A stretch of DNA of 64,000 nucleotides from Bradyrhizobium commune (GCF_015624505.1 NZ_CP061379.1:7253001-7317000), one strand, 5' to 3'. Shown: positions 1-10,290, numbered from the stretch's first letter. A program made the numbers and translations. The notes: generated by a model not told the origin, from the sequence alone.

Positions 1-1081
1 CATCGAATTCCTCGCGGATGGCGGCGAGCGTCGCATCCGGCAGCACGAAGCGCCCGGACTGTTTCAGCTGCTCCATCAGCCGGCGCACGCCGGCCGCATC
101 GCGCCGGCCGGCCTCGAACAGCAGCCGCTCGAAATTCGAGGAGATCTGGATGTCCATCGAGGGCGACGCGGTGGCGTGCACCTCGCGCACCTCGTAGATG
201 CCGGTCTTGAGCGTGCGCGCCAGGATGTCGTTGACGTTGGCGGCGATGCGCAGGGTGCGCACCGGCAGCCCCATGCGCTTGGCGACATAGCCGGCAAAAA
301 TGTCGCCGAAATTTCCGGTCGGCACGATGAAGTCCACCGCACGCGCCGGCGCACCGGCGGCGACAGCTGAGGTGAAGTAGTAGACCACCTGCGCAACGAT
401 GCGCGCCCAATTGATGGAATTGACGCCGGACAGCGAGGTTGCATCGCGGAAGCGGTGGTTGTTGAACATCCCCTTCACCAGCGCCTGGCAATCGTCGAAA
501 TTGCCTTCAATCGCCAGCGCGTGGACGTTGGCGGCGCCCGTCGTCGTCATCATCCGCTGCTGCACCTCGGAGATGCGCTTGTGCGGAAACAGCACGACGA
601 GGTCGACATTCTCAAGCCCGGCAAAGGCCTCGACCGCGGCGCCGCCCGTGTCGCCGGAGGTCGCGACCACGATGGTGGTGCGCTGGTCACGCTTGGCCAG
701 CACATGGTCCATCAGCCGCGAGATCAGCTGCATCGCCACGTCCTTGAAGGCGAGCGTCGGACCGTGAAACAGCTCAAGCACGAACTGATGCGGCGACATC
801 TGGCGCAGCGGCACCACCGCCGGATGACGGAAGGTGGCATAAGCCTCGTTCGCCATGCGGCCGAGCTCGGCGTCGGAAATCTCGCTGCCGGCGAAAGGAC
901 GGATCACGTCGACCGCGACCTCCCAATAGGGGCGGCCGAAGAAGCCGGCGATCGTCTCAGCCGACAGAAGCGGCCAGGTCGCCGGCACGTAGAGACCGCC
1001 GTCGCGGGCAAGCCCGGTCAGCATCACGTCGCAGAAGCCAAGCTCGGGGGCCTCGCCCCGGGTCGAGATATAACGAGTCAA
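1..1081 (-). CDS. thrC: Threonine synthase, 3' end cut off by the window edge
   Basis: Pyridoxal-phosphate enzyme converting O-phosphohomoserine to threonine, the last step of threonine synthesis. The translation opens MTRYISTRGEAPELGF and contains HGPTLAFKDVAMQ, whose Lys113 (codon 743-745) is the expected PLP lysine. It is followed by VATSGDTGGAAVEAF, VVLFPHKRISE, SGVNSINWARI and FIVPTGNFGDIFAGY, all characteristic of fold-type II threonine synthase. The start is a TTG at 1079-1081 with GGAGGG about 5 bases upstream; no in-frame ATG would keep the conserved N-terminus. About 360 residues are present and roughly the last 110 lie outside the window. In related genomes thrC often follows SURF1 of the cytochrome oxidase operon; here two other genes lie between them. 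Confidence 0.95.
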   Translation of the reverse strand, partial: MTRYISTRGEAPELGFCDVMLTGLARDGGLYVPATWPLLSAETIAGFFGRPYWEVAVDVIRPFAGSEISDAELGRMANEAYATFRHPAVVPLRQMSPHQFVLELFHGPTLAFKDVAMQLISRLMDHVLAKRDQRTTIVVATSGDTGGAAVEAFAGLENVDLVVLFPHKRISEVQQRMMTTTGAANVHALAIEGNFDDCQALVKGMFNNHRFRDATSLSGVNSINWARIVAQVVYYFTSAVAAGAPARAVDFIVPTGNFGDIFAGYVAKRMGLPVRTLRIAANVNDILARTLKTGIYEVREVHATASPSMDIQISSNFERLLFEAGRRDAAGVRRLMEQLKQSGRFVLPDATLAAIREEFD

Positions 1082-1430
1082 ACTACCCTCCAAAGGCCCG
1101 CCCGGCCTGAGTCCGAGCCTTAAGCCTTTGATTTTACGATGTTCCTAGGTCGCCGCCAGAGGCGCTTCCGGCACCATAGAGGGTTTTACCGCATCGGGAA
1201 ACCGCTTCCGACCCGACGAAAAAGGGCTGCGGCGAAGCCGCAGCCCTTCTCTTGGAAGGTCTGTCGTTGATGTGTGCAGACCGGTTTGCTTCGTTCGGGA
1301 CGCCACCCGCTGAACTGTTCGTCCAAGCTTTCGTCGCCTGTCACGGAATCGTCAAGGCCAAAACCGCGCGCGCCGACCTTTGTTCCTGTTTTTCCCGATA
1401 CGCATCAGGCGGTGCGATCCCTGACGGATG
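1082..1430. other. Gap between thrC and the response regulator
   Basis: About 350 bases with no convincing gene. The left end holds the thrC leader and ribosome binding site (GGAGGG near 1086-1091). A strong hairpin lies at 1222-1248. The stretch 1250-1430 shows no coding pattern or RNA gene that I can recognise. Confidence 0.6.
1217..1248 (-). terminator. Rho-independent terminator for the response regulator
   Basis: A 12-bp perfect stem AAGGGCTGCGGC / GCCGCAGCCCTT closes a 3-base loop. Read on the minus strand it is followed by a run of five T. It lies 183 bases past the response regulator stop codon and ahead of thrC, so it probably ends the regulator transcript and insulates thrC. Confidence 0.7.
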
Positions 1431-2075
1431 TCAGTTCATCCCGATTTCCACCGCGATCCGGATCAGGTCGGAATGGTTCTTGGCCCCTAATTTCTGCTTG
1501 AGCAGGGATGTCGTGTTGGCGACGGTCTTGTAGGAAATGCCGAGCGCCTCGGCGACCTCGACGATCTTGTTGCCGCGCCCGAGCAGGCGGAGAATCTCGA
1601 GCTCGCGCGGCGTCATCTGCGAGGCCGGATTGGCCTTGATCGCGGCGCCGGAGAACGTGACGGCTTCCGCGAGCTGCGGCGAGATGAAATTGTCGCCGGC
1701 AGCGACCTTGCGTACCGCCTTCACGAGTATCTTGGGATCGTCGCCCTTCGAGACATAGCCTTGCGCGCCCATCTCCACGGCCCTGACGACAAGAGCCGGA
1801 TCATCATTGGTGCTGAACATGATGATCTTCGCGTCCGGGTCGTCCTTGCGGATCCGCCGCATCAACTCGAACCCGGAAACGTCTGGCAATGTGATGTCGA
1901 TGACGGTGACGTCGGGGCGCTTGCTGACGAAAGCGCGATGACCGGATTTGGCGTCGCTGGCTTCGTCGATCCGAATCGAATTGTCGGAGGCAAACAATGA
2001 TCGGCAACCAAACACAACGACGGGATGATCGTCGACGATCAACAGGCGGGTGGCCGGCTTGACTGTGTCTTGCAT
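1431..2075 (-). CDS. NarL/FixJ-type two-component response regulator
   Basis: A DNA-binding response regulator of 214 residues. An N-terminal receiver domain shows the acidic pair in LLIVDDHP, the phosphoacceptor Asp60 in VTVIDITLP and the switch Lys110 in YVSKGDD. A C-terminal LuxR-type helix-turn-helix opens at MTPRELEILRLLGRG and includes VAEALGISYKTVANTTSLLKQ. I chose the ATG at 2075; an in-frame TTG at 2096 would add MGERART. No histidine kinase gene is adjacent, so the partner is unknown and the regulator is an orphan here. It stands alone with its own terminator, inserted between the SURF1 end of the oxidase operon and thrC. Confidence 0.9.
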   Translation of the reverse strand: MQDTVKPATRLLIVDDHPVVVFGCRSLFASDNSIRIDEASDAKSGHRAFVSKRPDVTVIDITLPDVSGFELMRRIRKDDPDAKIIMFSTNDDPALVVRAVEMGAQGYVSKGDDPKILVKAVRKVAAGDNFISPQLAEAVTFSGAAIKANPASQMTPRELEILRLLGRGNKIVEVAEALGISYKTVANTTSLLKQKLGAKNHSDLIRIAVEIGMN

Positions 2076-2229
2076 TGTTCTTGCTCGCTCTCCCAACAGA
2101 TAAGCGAACGGGAATAAATGGAAAGCACGAAAAACCGAACCGAGCTAGAATTAGCCTAATGTGGAGGCCCTGCTAGGCGCGACAGGCCGCACGGCAGGGA
2201 TGCCTTACGCAGGTCAGGCCGCCATTTCG

Positions 2230-2682
2230 CTAGCAGCAACCGTGATCCGGCGGGCTCTGTCGTGCTGGTTCGCAAAGCGTGCTGTGAATCTTGCCTTCCG
2301 GACCGAAGCGGAACGTGGCGCGAATACGCAACTCGCCGGCAACGGAATATTCGAGATCGACGCCATCGGGCACGGGATTGATCTCTTCGAGGCCAAAGCC
2401 CGCCGACGAGAAAGCGGCAAGCCGCGGTCCCCAATAGGTTTCGAGTTCACGCCGTCCGCGATAGAGATGCGTGCCATTGCAACTGCATTCCACCTGACCA
2501 TCCTCGGCATAGAGGTCGAGCAGAGTCGCGAGGTCGCCTCTGCGGCAGGCATCCACCCAATCGATAACAAGTCCCATCTGATCAAAATCACGCACGCCAA
2601 GAATCCTGTCTGCCGCAGAAAGAATTGAGCGCGGCTTAGGATCACCCTCGTGAATATGTGCTGAACAATAAAGCCCGGACAA
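2230..2682 (-). CDS. NTF2/SnoaL-like domain protein
   Basis: A small alpha+beta-cone protein of 150 residues. VIDWVDACRRGDLATLLDLYAED followed by YRGRRELETYWGPRL is the usual NTF2-like/SnoaL helix-strand pattern, and LRIRATFRFGPEGKIHS matches the late strands. No catalytic role can be assigned. The start is uncertain: a TTG at 2682 has GGAGGG nine bases upstream and sits 21 bases after the SURF1 stop, which favours translation as the last gene of the oxidase operon. The alternative ATG at 2577 gives 115 residues and a more typical domain start but has no clear ribosome binding site. A link to oxidase assembly is only positional. Confidence 0.7.
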   Translation of the reverse strand: MSGLYCSAHIHEGDPKPRSILSAADRILGVRDFDQMGLVIDWVDACRRGDLATLLDLYAEDGQVECSCNGTHLYRGRRELETYWGPRLAAFSSAGFGLEEINPVPDGVDLEYSVAGELRIRATFRFGPEGKIHSTLCEPARQSPPDHGCC

Positions 2683-2703
2683 TTGCGGGTTCCCTCCGGG
2701 AAC

Positions 2704-3468
2704 TTACGGACTCGCTCCGCCTTGGCGTCGTCCTCGCACCCAAACGAAAAATGCGATCAGCACGGCGAACGCGAGCGCGAACCAGGTGATCGCATATTGC
2801 AGATGATCGTCCTTCAGATTCACGTCGAGCGCACCCGGACGCGGAATGCCGTTTTCTGGCACCGGCTTTTCGAGATCGACGTAGAATGGTGCGACGGCGC
2901 CCCAGCCGAGCGCGCTTGCGATCGCCAGTTGATCGCGCACGAACCACAGCCGCTTGTCGCGACTCTCCGCCGGCGTGAGCAGGCTTGGTGCTTCCGGAAA
3001 ACGCAGATAGCCGGTGAGCGCGACGGGCGCGCCGGTGACGAGCTTCTTCACCGCGCGATCCTCGACGCTGCGATCCTGCATACTGTTCTCGACGAAGCCC
3101 GCGTCGATCACGACGATCTCGCCGCTCGCGAGATGCGCCGGCAGGAAGGCCCAGGTGCCTGGGCCGGAGGCATCCTTGCGTACGGCGGAACCGGAGGAAT
3201 AGACCATCGCATCCGGCGACGCCGCATAGGTCGCGATGAAGCTGACGCGGCGAAATTCGTCGCGCGCGGGCGTCAGCATGGCCCATTGCGCCGGCGGCGG
3301 CAGCGCGACCGGTGCGTCCGCTAGACGCTCGGTCAACGCAGCGATCAGCTCGTGCTTGGCGATCCGCCGCTGCAACTGCCAGACGCCAAGCGCGACGAAG
3401 ACCGCGGTGAGGAGCAGCGTGAACAGCGCGAAGCCGGCCACACGTGGCTTGCGCACGGTCTCGTTCAT
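2704..3468 (-). CDS. SURF1 family cytochrome c oxidase assembly protein
   Basis: An inner-membrane protein of 254 residues that helps insert heme a into subunit I of the aa3-type oxidase. The SURF1 topology is visible: an N-terminal membrane segment (GFALFTLLLTAVFVALGVWQ) running into the family signature WQLQRRIAKHELI, a large periplasmic domain with RDEFRRVSF and the late RDQLAIASALG region, and a C-terminal membrane segment (YAITWFALAFAVLIAFFVWV). The ATG at 3468 overlaps the DUF983 stop as ATGA, showing translational coupling. A longer frame upstream lies inside the DUF983 gene and is not likely to be used. Confidence 0.93.
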   Translation of the reverse strand: MNETVRKPRVAGFALFTLLLTAVFVALGVWQLQRRIAKHELIAALTERLADAPVALPPPAQWAMLTPARDEFRRVSFIATYAASPDAMVYSSGSAVRKDASGPGTWAFLPAHLASGEIVVIDAGFVENSMQDRSVEDRAVKKLVTGAPVALTGYLRFPEAPSLLTPAESRDKRLWFVRDQLAIASALGWGAVAPFYVDLEKPVPENGIPRPGALDVNLKDDHLQYAITWFALAFAVLIAFFVWVRGRRQGGASP

Positions 3469-3866
3469 TTCGCGCGGTCGACCAGCCGGCCGGGAGCCGC
3501 CTTGTGGTGGAATTGCAGCGCGATCAGCAGCGACTTCATGGCACGCAGCGGCAACAGTGTGGTGGCGAGGATCAACGGAAACCACAGCACCGCATGCAGC
3601 CAGAACGGCGGCTGGTACTTGACCTCGACGACAAGCGCGCAGCCGACCACGATCGCGCCGGCCAGCATGATGATGAAGATCGCGGGGCCATCGCCGGCAT
3701 CGATGAAGGCATAGTCGAGACCGCAGCGCTCGCAGGCGGGAGCGAGCGTCAGGAAGCCCGCATAGAGCTTGCCATCACCACAGCGCGGGCATTTGCAGGC
3801 AAGCCCGCGCAGTGCGCTTTGCAGGACGGTGATCTGGGGCTCGGGCGTGCCGTCGATGTCATTCAT
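3465..3866 (-). CDS. DUF983 family membrane protein in the oxidase operon
   Basis: A protein of 133 residues with an N-terminal zinc-ribbon-like part (CKCPRCGDGKLY, then ACERCGLDY, giving two cysteine pairs) and two hydrophobic segments (PAIFIIMLAGAIVVGCALVV and FWLHAVLWFPLILATTLL). DUF983 proteins are widespread in alphaproteobacteria, nearly always between the cytochrome oxidase subunit III gene and SURF1, exactly as here. The biochemical role is not established; help with oxidase metallation or assembly is inferred from context and the cysteines. The start ATG at 3866 has only a weak ribosome binding site. Confidence 0.88.
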   Translation of the reverse strand: MNDIDGTPEPQITVLQSALRGLACKCPRCGDGKLYAGFLTLAPACERCGLDYAFIDAGDGPAIFIIMLAGAIVVGCALVVEVKYQPPFWLHAVLWFPLILATTLLPLRAMKSLLIALQFHHKAAPGRLVDRAK

Positions 3867-3916
3867 TGCATTCGAATCTAGCACAATTTCGGCCGAAGCC
3901 TCGCCCAATGAAAAGC

Positions 3917-3944
3917 GAAAGGGCGGCCTTGTGGCCGCCCTTTC
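3917..3944 (-). terminator. Hairpin between ctaE and DUF983
   Basis: A perfect 12-bp stem GAAAGGGCGGCC / GGCCGCCCTTTC with a four-base loop, 20 bases past the ctaE stop codon. On the minus strand the downstream bases are only moderately T-rich (CGCTTTTC), so it may be a partial terminator or an mRNA 3'-end stabiliser that lowers expression of DUF983 and SURF1 relative to the oxidase subunits. Confidence 0.6.
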
Positions 3945-3963
3945 CCGATTGATCTGTCGCGGC

Positions 3964-4821
3964 TCAGTGCGCGCCGTGCGCCATGGTCTCGGCGCCGTGT
4001 CCCCAGACATAGATGCAGAGGAACAGGAACAACCAGACCACGTCGACGAAGTGCCAGTACCAGGCGGCGAACTCGAAGCCGAGGTGCTGGGTCGGCGAGA
4101 AATGGCCGGCATAGGCACGCGCCAGGCACACGATCAGGAAGATCGTGCCGACCAGCACGTGGAAGCCGTGGAAACCGGTCGCCATGAAGAAGGTCCCGCC
4201 GTAGACGTTGCCCGCGAACGAGAACGCCGCGTGGCTGTACTCATAGGCCTGCACGCAGGTGAAGGTCGCGCCCAGCAGGATGGTGAGGATCAAGCCATAC
4301 TTCAGGCCCTGGCGATCGTTCTCGAGCAGCGCATGGTGCGCCCAGGTGACCGTGGTGCCCGACGTCAGCAGGATCAGCGTGTTGAGCAGCGGCAGATGCC
4401 AGGGATCGAACGTCTCGATACCCTTCGGCGGCCATACGCCGCCGAACAGGGCTTCGCGGGTCGCATGAACGGGATCGGCCGGGAACAGCGCCGCGTTGAA
4501 ATAGGCCCAGAACCAGGCGACGAAGAACATCACCTCGGAGGCGATGAACAGGATCATGCCGTAGCGATGGCTGATCTGCACGACGCGGGTGTGGTCGCCC
4601 TTGTACTGGGCTTCCTTGATCACGTCGCCCCACCAGCTCGCCATGGTGTAGAGCACGCCGACGGTGCCGATGCCGAACACGATCGGCGCAGCCGAGTACA
4701 TGTGATGCATCCAGCCGATCGCGCCGACCGCCATGATAAAGGCCGAGATGGATCCGACCACGGGCCACGGAGAGGGATCGACCAGATGGTAGTCGTGGTG
4801 CTTGCCTTGCGCGGTTGCCAT
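3964..4821 (-). CDS. ctaE: Cytochrome c oxidase (aa3-type) subunit III
   Basis: Seven-helix subunit III of the aa3 heme-copper oxidase, 285 residues. Family landmarks include [17 protein letters not shown] at the N-terminus, [51 protein letters not shown] and the C-terminal [17 protein letters not shown]. Subunit III stabilises the catalytic core and contributes to proton supply. GGAGAGAGAC precedes the ATG at 4821. It follows ctaG by 65 bases on the same strand. Confidence 0.97.
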   Translation of the reverse strand: MATAQGKHHDYHLVDPSPWPVVGSISAFIMAVGAIGWMHHMYSAAPIVFGIGTVGVLYTMASWWGDVIKEAQYKGDHTRVVQISHRYGMILFIASEVMFFVAWFWAYFNAALFPADPVHATREALFGGVWPPKGIETFDPWHLPLLNTLILLTSGTTVTWAHHALLENDRQGLKYGLILTILLGATFTCVQAYEYSHAAFSFAGNVYGGTFFMATGFHGFHVLVGTIFLIVCLARAYAGHFSPTQHLGFEFAAWYWHFVDVVWLFLFLCIYVWGHGAETMAHGAH

Positions 4822-4886
4822 TTGCGGTCTCTCTCCTCAATCCCGTGCCTATCAGGCACTTATCCCCTTAGTCCAACCCCTGAGCG

Positions 4887-5531
4887 TCAACCCGGCGGCT
4901 GGAGATTTCCCTTGCGTTTGTTGTCATCGCCGGATGCGAGCGGCTTCACCACCGGATCCTTCACCGGATAGAACGTGTAGGACAGCGTGATGGTGCTGAG
5001 CCCGTCATTGTCGTGATCGTCGACGATCGACGGATCGACGTAGAACACCACCGGCATCTCGCGCTTCTCGCCAGGCGCCATGGTCTGCTCGGTGAAGCAG
5101 AAGCAGTTGATCTTCTGGAAATACGACCCGACCGTCAGCGGCGCGACGTTGTAGGCGGCCTGCCCTGAGGTGGTGCGCGCGGCCTGGTTGGTCACGGTGT
5201 AATAGATCGTGGTGACCTGGCCGATATTGACCTCGACCTCGGTCTGCTCAGGCTCGAACTTCCAGGGCAGGCCGGGCGCGACGTTGGAATCGAAGCGCAC
5301 CGCGATCTTGCGTGCGATCGGGCCGGTGGCAGGCGCCGAGGTGGCGACCTGGGTCGTGCCGTTGAAGCCGGTGGCGCGGCAGAACCAGTTGTAGAACGGC
5401 ACCGCGGCGTAGGACGCTCCGACCATCAACGCGACCACGCCGCCGCAGATCGAAGCGACCAGCACATCGCGGCCGAGGCCCTTCCTGGCCGTCCGGCTCT
5501 GATCCTGCGATATGGTCGGCTTCTGATCCAT
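4887..5531 (-). CDS. ctaG: Cytochrome c oxidase assembly protein CtaG (Cox11 family)
   Basis: Membrane-anchored copper chaperone that loads CuB of subunit I, 214 residues. After a short cytoplasmic tail comes one membrane helix ([20 protein letters not shown]) and the motif [10 protein letters not shown]; the periplasmic domain carries the copper-binding pair [10 protein letters not shown] and [10 protein letters not shown], all diagnostic for Cox11. The start ATG at 5531 lies six bases after the stop of the small upstream gene, and the gene sits between the CtaF-like protein and ctaE in the conserved alphaproteobacterial order. Confidence 0.96.
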   Translation of the reverse strand: MDQKPTISQDQSRTARKGLGRDVLVASICGGVVALMVGASYAAVPFYNWFCRATGFNGTTQVATSAPATGPIARKIAVRFDSNVAPGLPWKFEPEQTEVEVNIGQVTTIYYTVTNQAARTTSGQAAYNVAPLTVGSYFQKINCFCFTEQTMAPGEKREMPVVFYVDPSIVDDHDNDGLSTITLSYTFYPVKDPVVKPLASGDDNKRKGNLQPPG

Positions 5532-5537
5532 CTTCCC

Positions 5538-5702
5538 CTACATCGGCCGAACTAAAACCGCTGGTCCCTTGACCATGGTGACGGCGAAAAACAGCACGAC
5601 GAGAACACCGAGCGCGAGCGCGATCGCGATCGAGCGCTGGCGACGGCTTTTCTGCTGCGCCTCGGTGAGGACGATTCCATCTGGCTCGGGTTTGTCAGCC
5701 AT
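5538..5702 (-). CDS. Small single-helix protein of the oxidase operon (CtaF/CoxF-like)
   Basis: A 54-residue protein with a charged N-terminus (MADKPEPDGIVLTEAQQKSRRQR) and one membrane helix (SIAIALALGVLVVLFFAVTMV). Its place between ctaB and ctaG, with eight bases to the ctaB stop and six to the ctaG start, matches the small CoxF/CtaF-type genes of rhizobial oxidase operons. The ATG at 5702 is preceded by GAGGCTGGG. The function is unknown; a structural or assembly role in the aa3 oxidase is inferred from position alone. Confidence 0.8.
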   Translation of the reverse strand: MADKPEPDGIVLTEAQQKSRRQRSIAIALALGVLVVLFFAVTMVKGPAVLVRPM

Positions 5703-5709
5703 CCCAGCC

Positions 5710-6654
5710 TCATGCGCCCCCAACCATCGGAGCAAGCGCCCGGACCATGACCTCGGCCAGCAGGGTCGCAAACAGCGCGAACAGATAAAGGATGGAGAAG
5801 GCAAACAGCTTTCGCGTCGCGCGCAGCGATTGGCTGCGCTCGCGACGGATATAGACGTTGGTGGCGAGCACCAGCATGCCGGCACCGAGGATCAGCGAGA
5901 CGATGCCGTAGACGGCGTCGAAATAGCCGAGCGCCCATGGCGCGGCGGCGACTGCGATCAGCACGATTGTGTAGAGCAGGATCTGGAGGCGCGTCGCGTC
6001 GGGGCCGGCGACGTTGGGCAGCATCGGAATGCCGGCCCGCGCGTAATCGTCGGAGCGGAACAGCGCCAGCGCCCAGAAGTGCGGCGGCGTCCAGAAGAAG
6101 ATGATGGCGAACAGCAGCAGCGGCTCGACGTCGACCGTGCCGGTCACCGCGGCCCACGCGACCACCGGCGGCAGCGCACCGGCGGCGCCGCCGATCACGA
6201 TGTTCTGCGCGGTCCAGCGCTTCAGGCCCATCGTGTAGATCACGACGTAGAAGAAGATGGTGAAGGCGAGCAGCGCGCCCGCGATCCAGTTGACGAGGAT
6301 GCCGAGCGTCATCACCGAGAAGAAGGCGAGCGTCATGCCGAACGCCGTGGCCTCGGGACGGGTGATGCGGCCGCGCGGGATCGGACGGTTCGCCGTGCGC
6401 GACATCTTCGCGTCGATGTCGCCCTCGAGCGCCATGTTGAGTGCGCCGGAGGCACCGGCGCCGACGGCGATGCAGAGCAGCGAGGTGATCGCGAGCACCG
6501 GGTGGAAATGCCCCGGCGCCATGGCCATCCCGACCAGCGCGGTGAAGATCACGAGCGACATCACCCGCGGCTTCAACAACGCGATGTAATCGCCGACCTC
6601 CGCTTCGGAGATCCGGGGATTGAGGTCGATGGCATTCTGATCGAGGACGGACAC
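5710..6654 (-). CDS. ctaB: Protoheme IX farnesyltransferase (heme o synthase)
   Basis: UbiA-type polytopic prenyltransferase of 314 residues that adds farnesyl to heme b, producing heme o, the precursor of heme a. Diagnostic motifs are [18 protein letters not shown], the aspartate-rich [19 protein letters not shown], the second loop [17 protein letters not shown] and [20 protein letters not shown]. The start is GTG at 6652-6654, with only a weak ribosome binding site. It is the third gene of the ctaC-D-B order. Confidence 0.96.
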   Translation of the reverse strand: MSVLDQNAIDLNPRISEAEVGDYIALLKPRVMSLVIFTALVGMAMAPGHFHPVLAITSLLCIAVGAGASGALNMALEGDIDAKMSRTANRPIPRGRITRPEATAFGMTLAFFSVMTLGILVNWIAGALLAFTIFFYVVIYTMGLKRWTAQNIVIGGAAGALPPVVAWAAVTGTVDVEPLLLFAIIFFWTPPHFWALALFRSDDYARAGIPMLPNVAGPDATRLQILLYTIVLIAVAAAPWALGYFDAVYGIVSLILGAGMLVLATNVYIRRERSQSLRATRKLFAFSILYLFALFATLLAEVMVRALAPMVGGA

Positions 6655-6680
6655 TTAAACCTACTCGCTTCGTGATAGAG

Positions 6681-6707
6681 CCGCAGCGCCCGTCACGGGC
6701 GCCGCGG
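6681..6707. repeat. Hairpin between ctaD and ctaB
   Basis: CCGCaGCGCCCG and CGGGCGCcGCGG form a stem of 11 paired bases with one A/C mismatch around a TCA loop. It fills much of the 61-base gap between ctaD and ctaB. There is no T-run on the minus strand, so an mRNA-stabilising or processing role is more likely than termination. Confidence 0.5.
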
Positions 6708-6715
6708 GGTTTTGC

Positions 6716-8401
<1,686 letters not shown>

Positions 8402-8428
8402 TCAGTCCCTCAAGCCGTCGCCCGGCGC

Positions 8429-9283
8429 TTATTGCGTCGGGCCGGCTGCGGAGGCGAAAGTGCTGGTGCCGCCGCTCGCATATTTCTTCTTCGCCGATTC
8501 AACCCAGGAGGCGAACTCCTGGTCCTCCACGACGCGGATCGCGATCGGCATGAAGGCATGGTCCTTGCCGCACAATTCCGAGCACTGTCCGTAGAACATG
8601 CCGGTCTTGGTGGCCTTGAACCAGGTCTCGTTCAGCCGGCCCGGAATGGCGTCGATCTTGACGCCGAAGGCCGGCAGCGCAAAGGCGTGGATGACGTCCG
8701 CGCCGGTGACCTGAACACGAATCACCTTGTTGACCGGCACCACCATCTCGTTGTCGACACCGAGCAGGCGGGGCTGCTTGTCCTGGGCCAGCAGCGAGTC
8801 GAACTCGAACTTGCCGTTGTCCGGGTAGGCGTAGGACCAGTACCACTGCTTCCCGGTCGCCTTGATGGTCAGGTCCGCCTTCGGCACGTCGAGCTCGAGG
8901 AACAGCAGGCGGAACGACGGCACCGCGATGCCAACCAGGATCAGCACCGGAACCAGGGTCCACGCCACCTCGATCAGCGTGTTGTGGGTGGTCCGCGACG
9001 GCACCGGGTTGGCCCTCGCGTTGAATTTCACGACCACGATCACCAGCAGCACCAGCACGAACAGCGTGATCGCGATAATGAGCCAGGACAGGAAGTCGTG
9101 GAACCAGACGATGTTGTCCATTACCGGGGACCCCGAGGCCTGAAGGTGCCATTCCCACGGCTCCGGCTGCCCGAGCTCGGCGAATGCCACCCCGCCCGTC
9201 GCCAGCGTCACGCCAACCGCCACCAAGGCGATGGTGGCCAATCCCAGCAAATGCCGGCCCACCCGACCCATCGACATCCTCAT
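8429..9283 (-). CDS. ctaC: Cytochrome c oxidase (aa3-type) subunit II
   Basis: First gene of the oxidase operon, 284 residues. It has a signal peptide (LATIALVAVGVTLATGGVAFAE), two membrane helices and a periplasmic CuA domain. The CuA ligands are His199, Cys234, Glu236, Cys238, His242 and Met245, in IHAFALPAFG and GQCSELCGKDHAFMPI; the aromatic electron-entry patch KQWYWSYAYPD is present. AGGGGAG lies ten bases before the ATG at 9283. The long upstream gap (to 9729) holds the operon promoter and a possible FixK/FNR-type site. Confidence 0.98.
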   Translation of the reverse strand: MRMSMGRVGRHLLGLATIALVAVGVTLATGGVAFAELGQPEPWEWHLQASGSPVMDNIVWFHDFLSWLIIAITLFVLVLLVIVVVKFNARANPVPSRTTHNTLIEVAWTLVPVLILVGIAVPSFRLLFLELDVPKADLTIKATGKQWYWSYAYPDNGKFEFDSLLAQDKQPRLLGVDNEMVVPVNKVIRVQVTGADVIHAFALPAFGVKIDAIPGRLNETWFKATKTGMFYGQCSELCGKDHAFMPIAIRVVEDQEFASWVESAKKKYASGGTSTFASAAGPTQ

Positions 9284-9729
9284 GCCGTTCGCGCTCCCCT
9301 TACGAAATCACCCCAGGTGCATTCCCCTATTTTTGGGAAACGCTTATTCGATCCGCCCGTCCGACAAGCCGCCACGCAAGAATGCCTCTAAGAGGAATTG
9401 GGGCCAGATCGCTCAAACGCCGAAATCAAGCCTCTCAAACCATAATTCTTGATCTATCGCAATGCAGTCTTGAGCCCCTCAGCCATCGATCACCCGCAAG
9501 ATATTTCCCTGCAACATCAGACAAAAATACCGCTTCCCGGGATGCTGCGGCTTGACAGCGGAATTGCCCGCTGTAGGCACAGGCAGAAGGCCGCGCAGGA
9601 ACCTGATTCGCGCCGGCGATGACGGTCGAGACGGCGCGGAATTTGCTTGGGAATTGCCTTCAAGATGCCGTCATTCCCGTATCAGTCCGCCAGCGCGAGC
9701 GACCCAAGCGAGCAGAGGGACCGACCCCG
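9284..9729. promoter_or_regulatory. Divergent promoter region of the cta operon and the IalB-like gene
   Basis: A 446-base gap between two genes reading outward; it must hold both promoters. An FNR/FixK-like motif TTGA-N6-GCAA is at 9449-9462. A perfect TTGACA at 9552-9557 points toward the IalB-like gene, but the matching -10 (around 9574-9580) is poor. I see no coding sequence or RNA gene here. Confidence 0.55.
9449..9462. promoter_or_regulatory. Possible FixK/FNR-type box upstream of ctaC
   Basis: The bases TTGATCTATCGCAA fit the FixK2 pattern TTG(A/C)-N6-(T/G)CAA that I recall for Bradyrhizobium. The site lies 166 bases upstream of the ctaC start codon. This would link the aerobic oxidase to oxygen signalling. 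It is a short motif match without experimental support. Confidence 0.4.
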
Positions 9730-10290
9730 ATGGGGCTTTCGAGATGCATGGCAAGATCGGTTATCAGGCCGGCTAACAGCTTCAACGCCCTGATCGGCCT
9801 CCTGGCCGCCGCCGTTCTCCTTGCCTTGCCAGTCCTTGCCTTTCCAATCCCCGCCCATGCGCAGGGCGCGGTGCGCTCCGTCCATGGCGACTGGCAGATC
9901 CGCTGCGACACGCCGCCGGGCGCCCAGGCCGAGCAATGCGCCCTGATCCAGAGCGTGGTGGCGGAAGACCGCTCGAATGCCGGTCTCACCGTCATCGTGC
10001 TCAAGACCGCCGACCAGAAGAGCCGCCTGATGCGCGTGGTCGCCCCCCTCGGCGTGCTGCTGCCCTCCGGCCTCGGGCTGAAGCTCGACAACCAGGACGT
10101 CGGCCGCGCCGGCTTCGTCCGCTGCCTGCCCAATGGCTGCGTCGCAGAGGTCGTGATGGACGACAAGCTGCTCGGCCAGCTCCGGAGCGCCAAGACCGCG
10201 ACCTTCATCATCTTCGAGACGCCAGAAGAAGGCATCGGCTTCCCGCTCAGCCTGAACGGGCTCGGCGATGGGTATGACAAGCTGCCTTAG
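9730..10290 (+). CDS. Invasion-associated locus B (IalB) family secreted protein
   Basis: A predicted periplasmic or secreted protein of 186 residues. A signal peptide (LIGLLAAAVLLALPVLAFPIPAHAQ) precedes VHGDWQIRCDTPPGAQAEQCALIQSV, LGVLLPSGLGLKLDNQD, GFVRCLPNGCVAEVVMDDKLL and IIFETPEEGIGFPLSLNG, the standard IalB layout with four conserved cysteines. The ATG at 9730 has AGAGGGA eight bases upstream; a second ATG at 9748 is possible. In rhizobia an IalB gene commonly neighbours coxB/tldD. The molecular role is unclear beyond the family name. Confidence 0.88.
   Translation: MGLSRCMARSVIRPANSFNALIGLLAAAVLLALPVLAFPIPAHAQGAVRSVHGDWQIRCDTPPGAQAEQCALIQSVVAEDRSNAGLTVIVLKTADQKSRLMRVVAPLGVLLPSGLGLKLDNQDVGRAGFVRCLPNGCVAEVVMDDKLLGQLRSAKTATFIIFETPEEGIGFPLSLNGLGDGYDKLP

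Noticed and set aside
1250..1430. Small genes on the plus strand in the thrC/regulator gap
   Set aside because: Short frames without ribosome sites or recognisable products, partly overlapping the regulator gene end.
2161..2628. 155-codon plus-strand frame opposite the NTF2-like gene
   Set aside because: The minus-strand product has a recognisable NTF2-like pattern; the plus-strand one does not.
9552..9580. Sigma-70-type promoter for the IalB-like gene
   Set aside because: TTGACA is perfect but the -10 region (TAGGCA) is poor and the leader would be long, so I only mention it in the gap entry.
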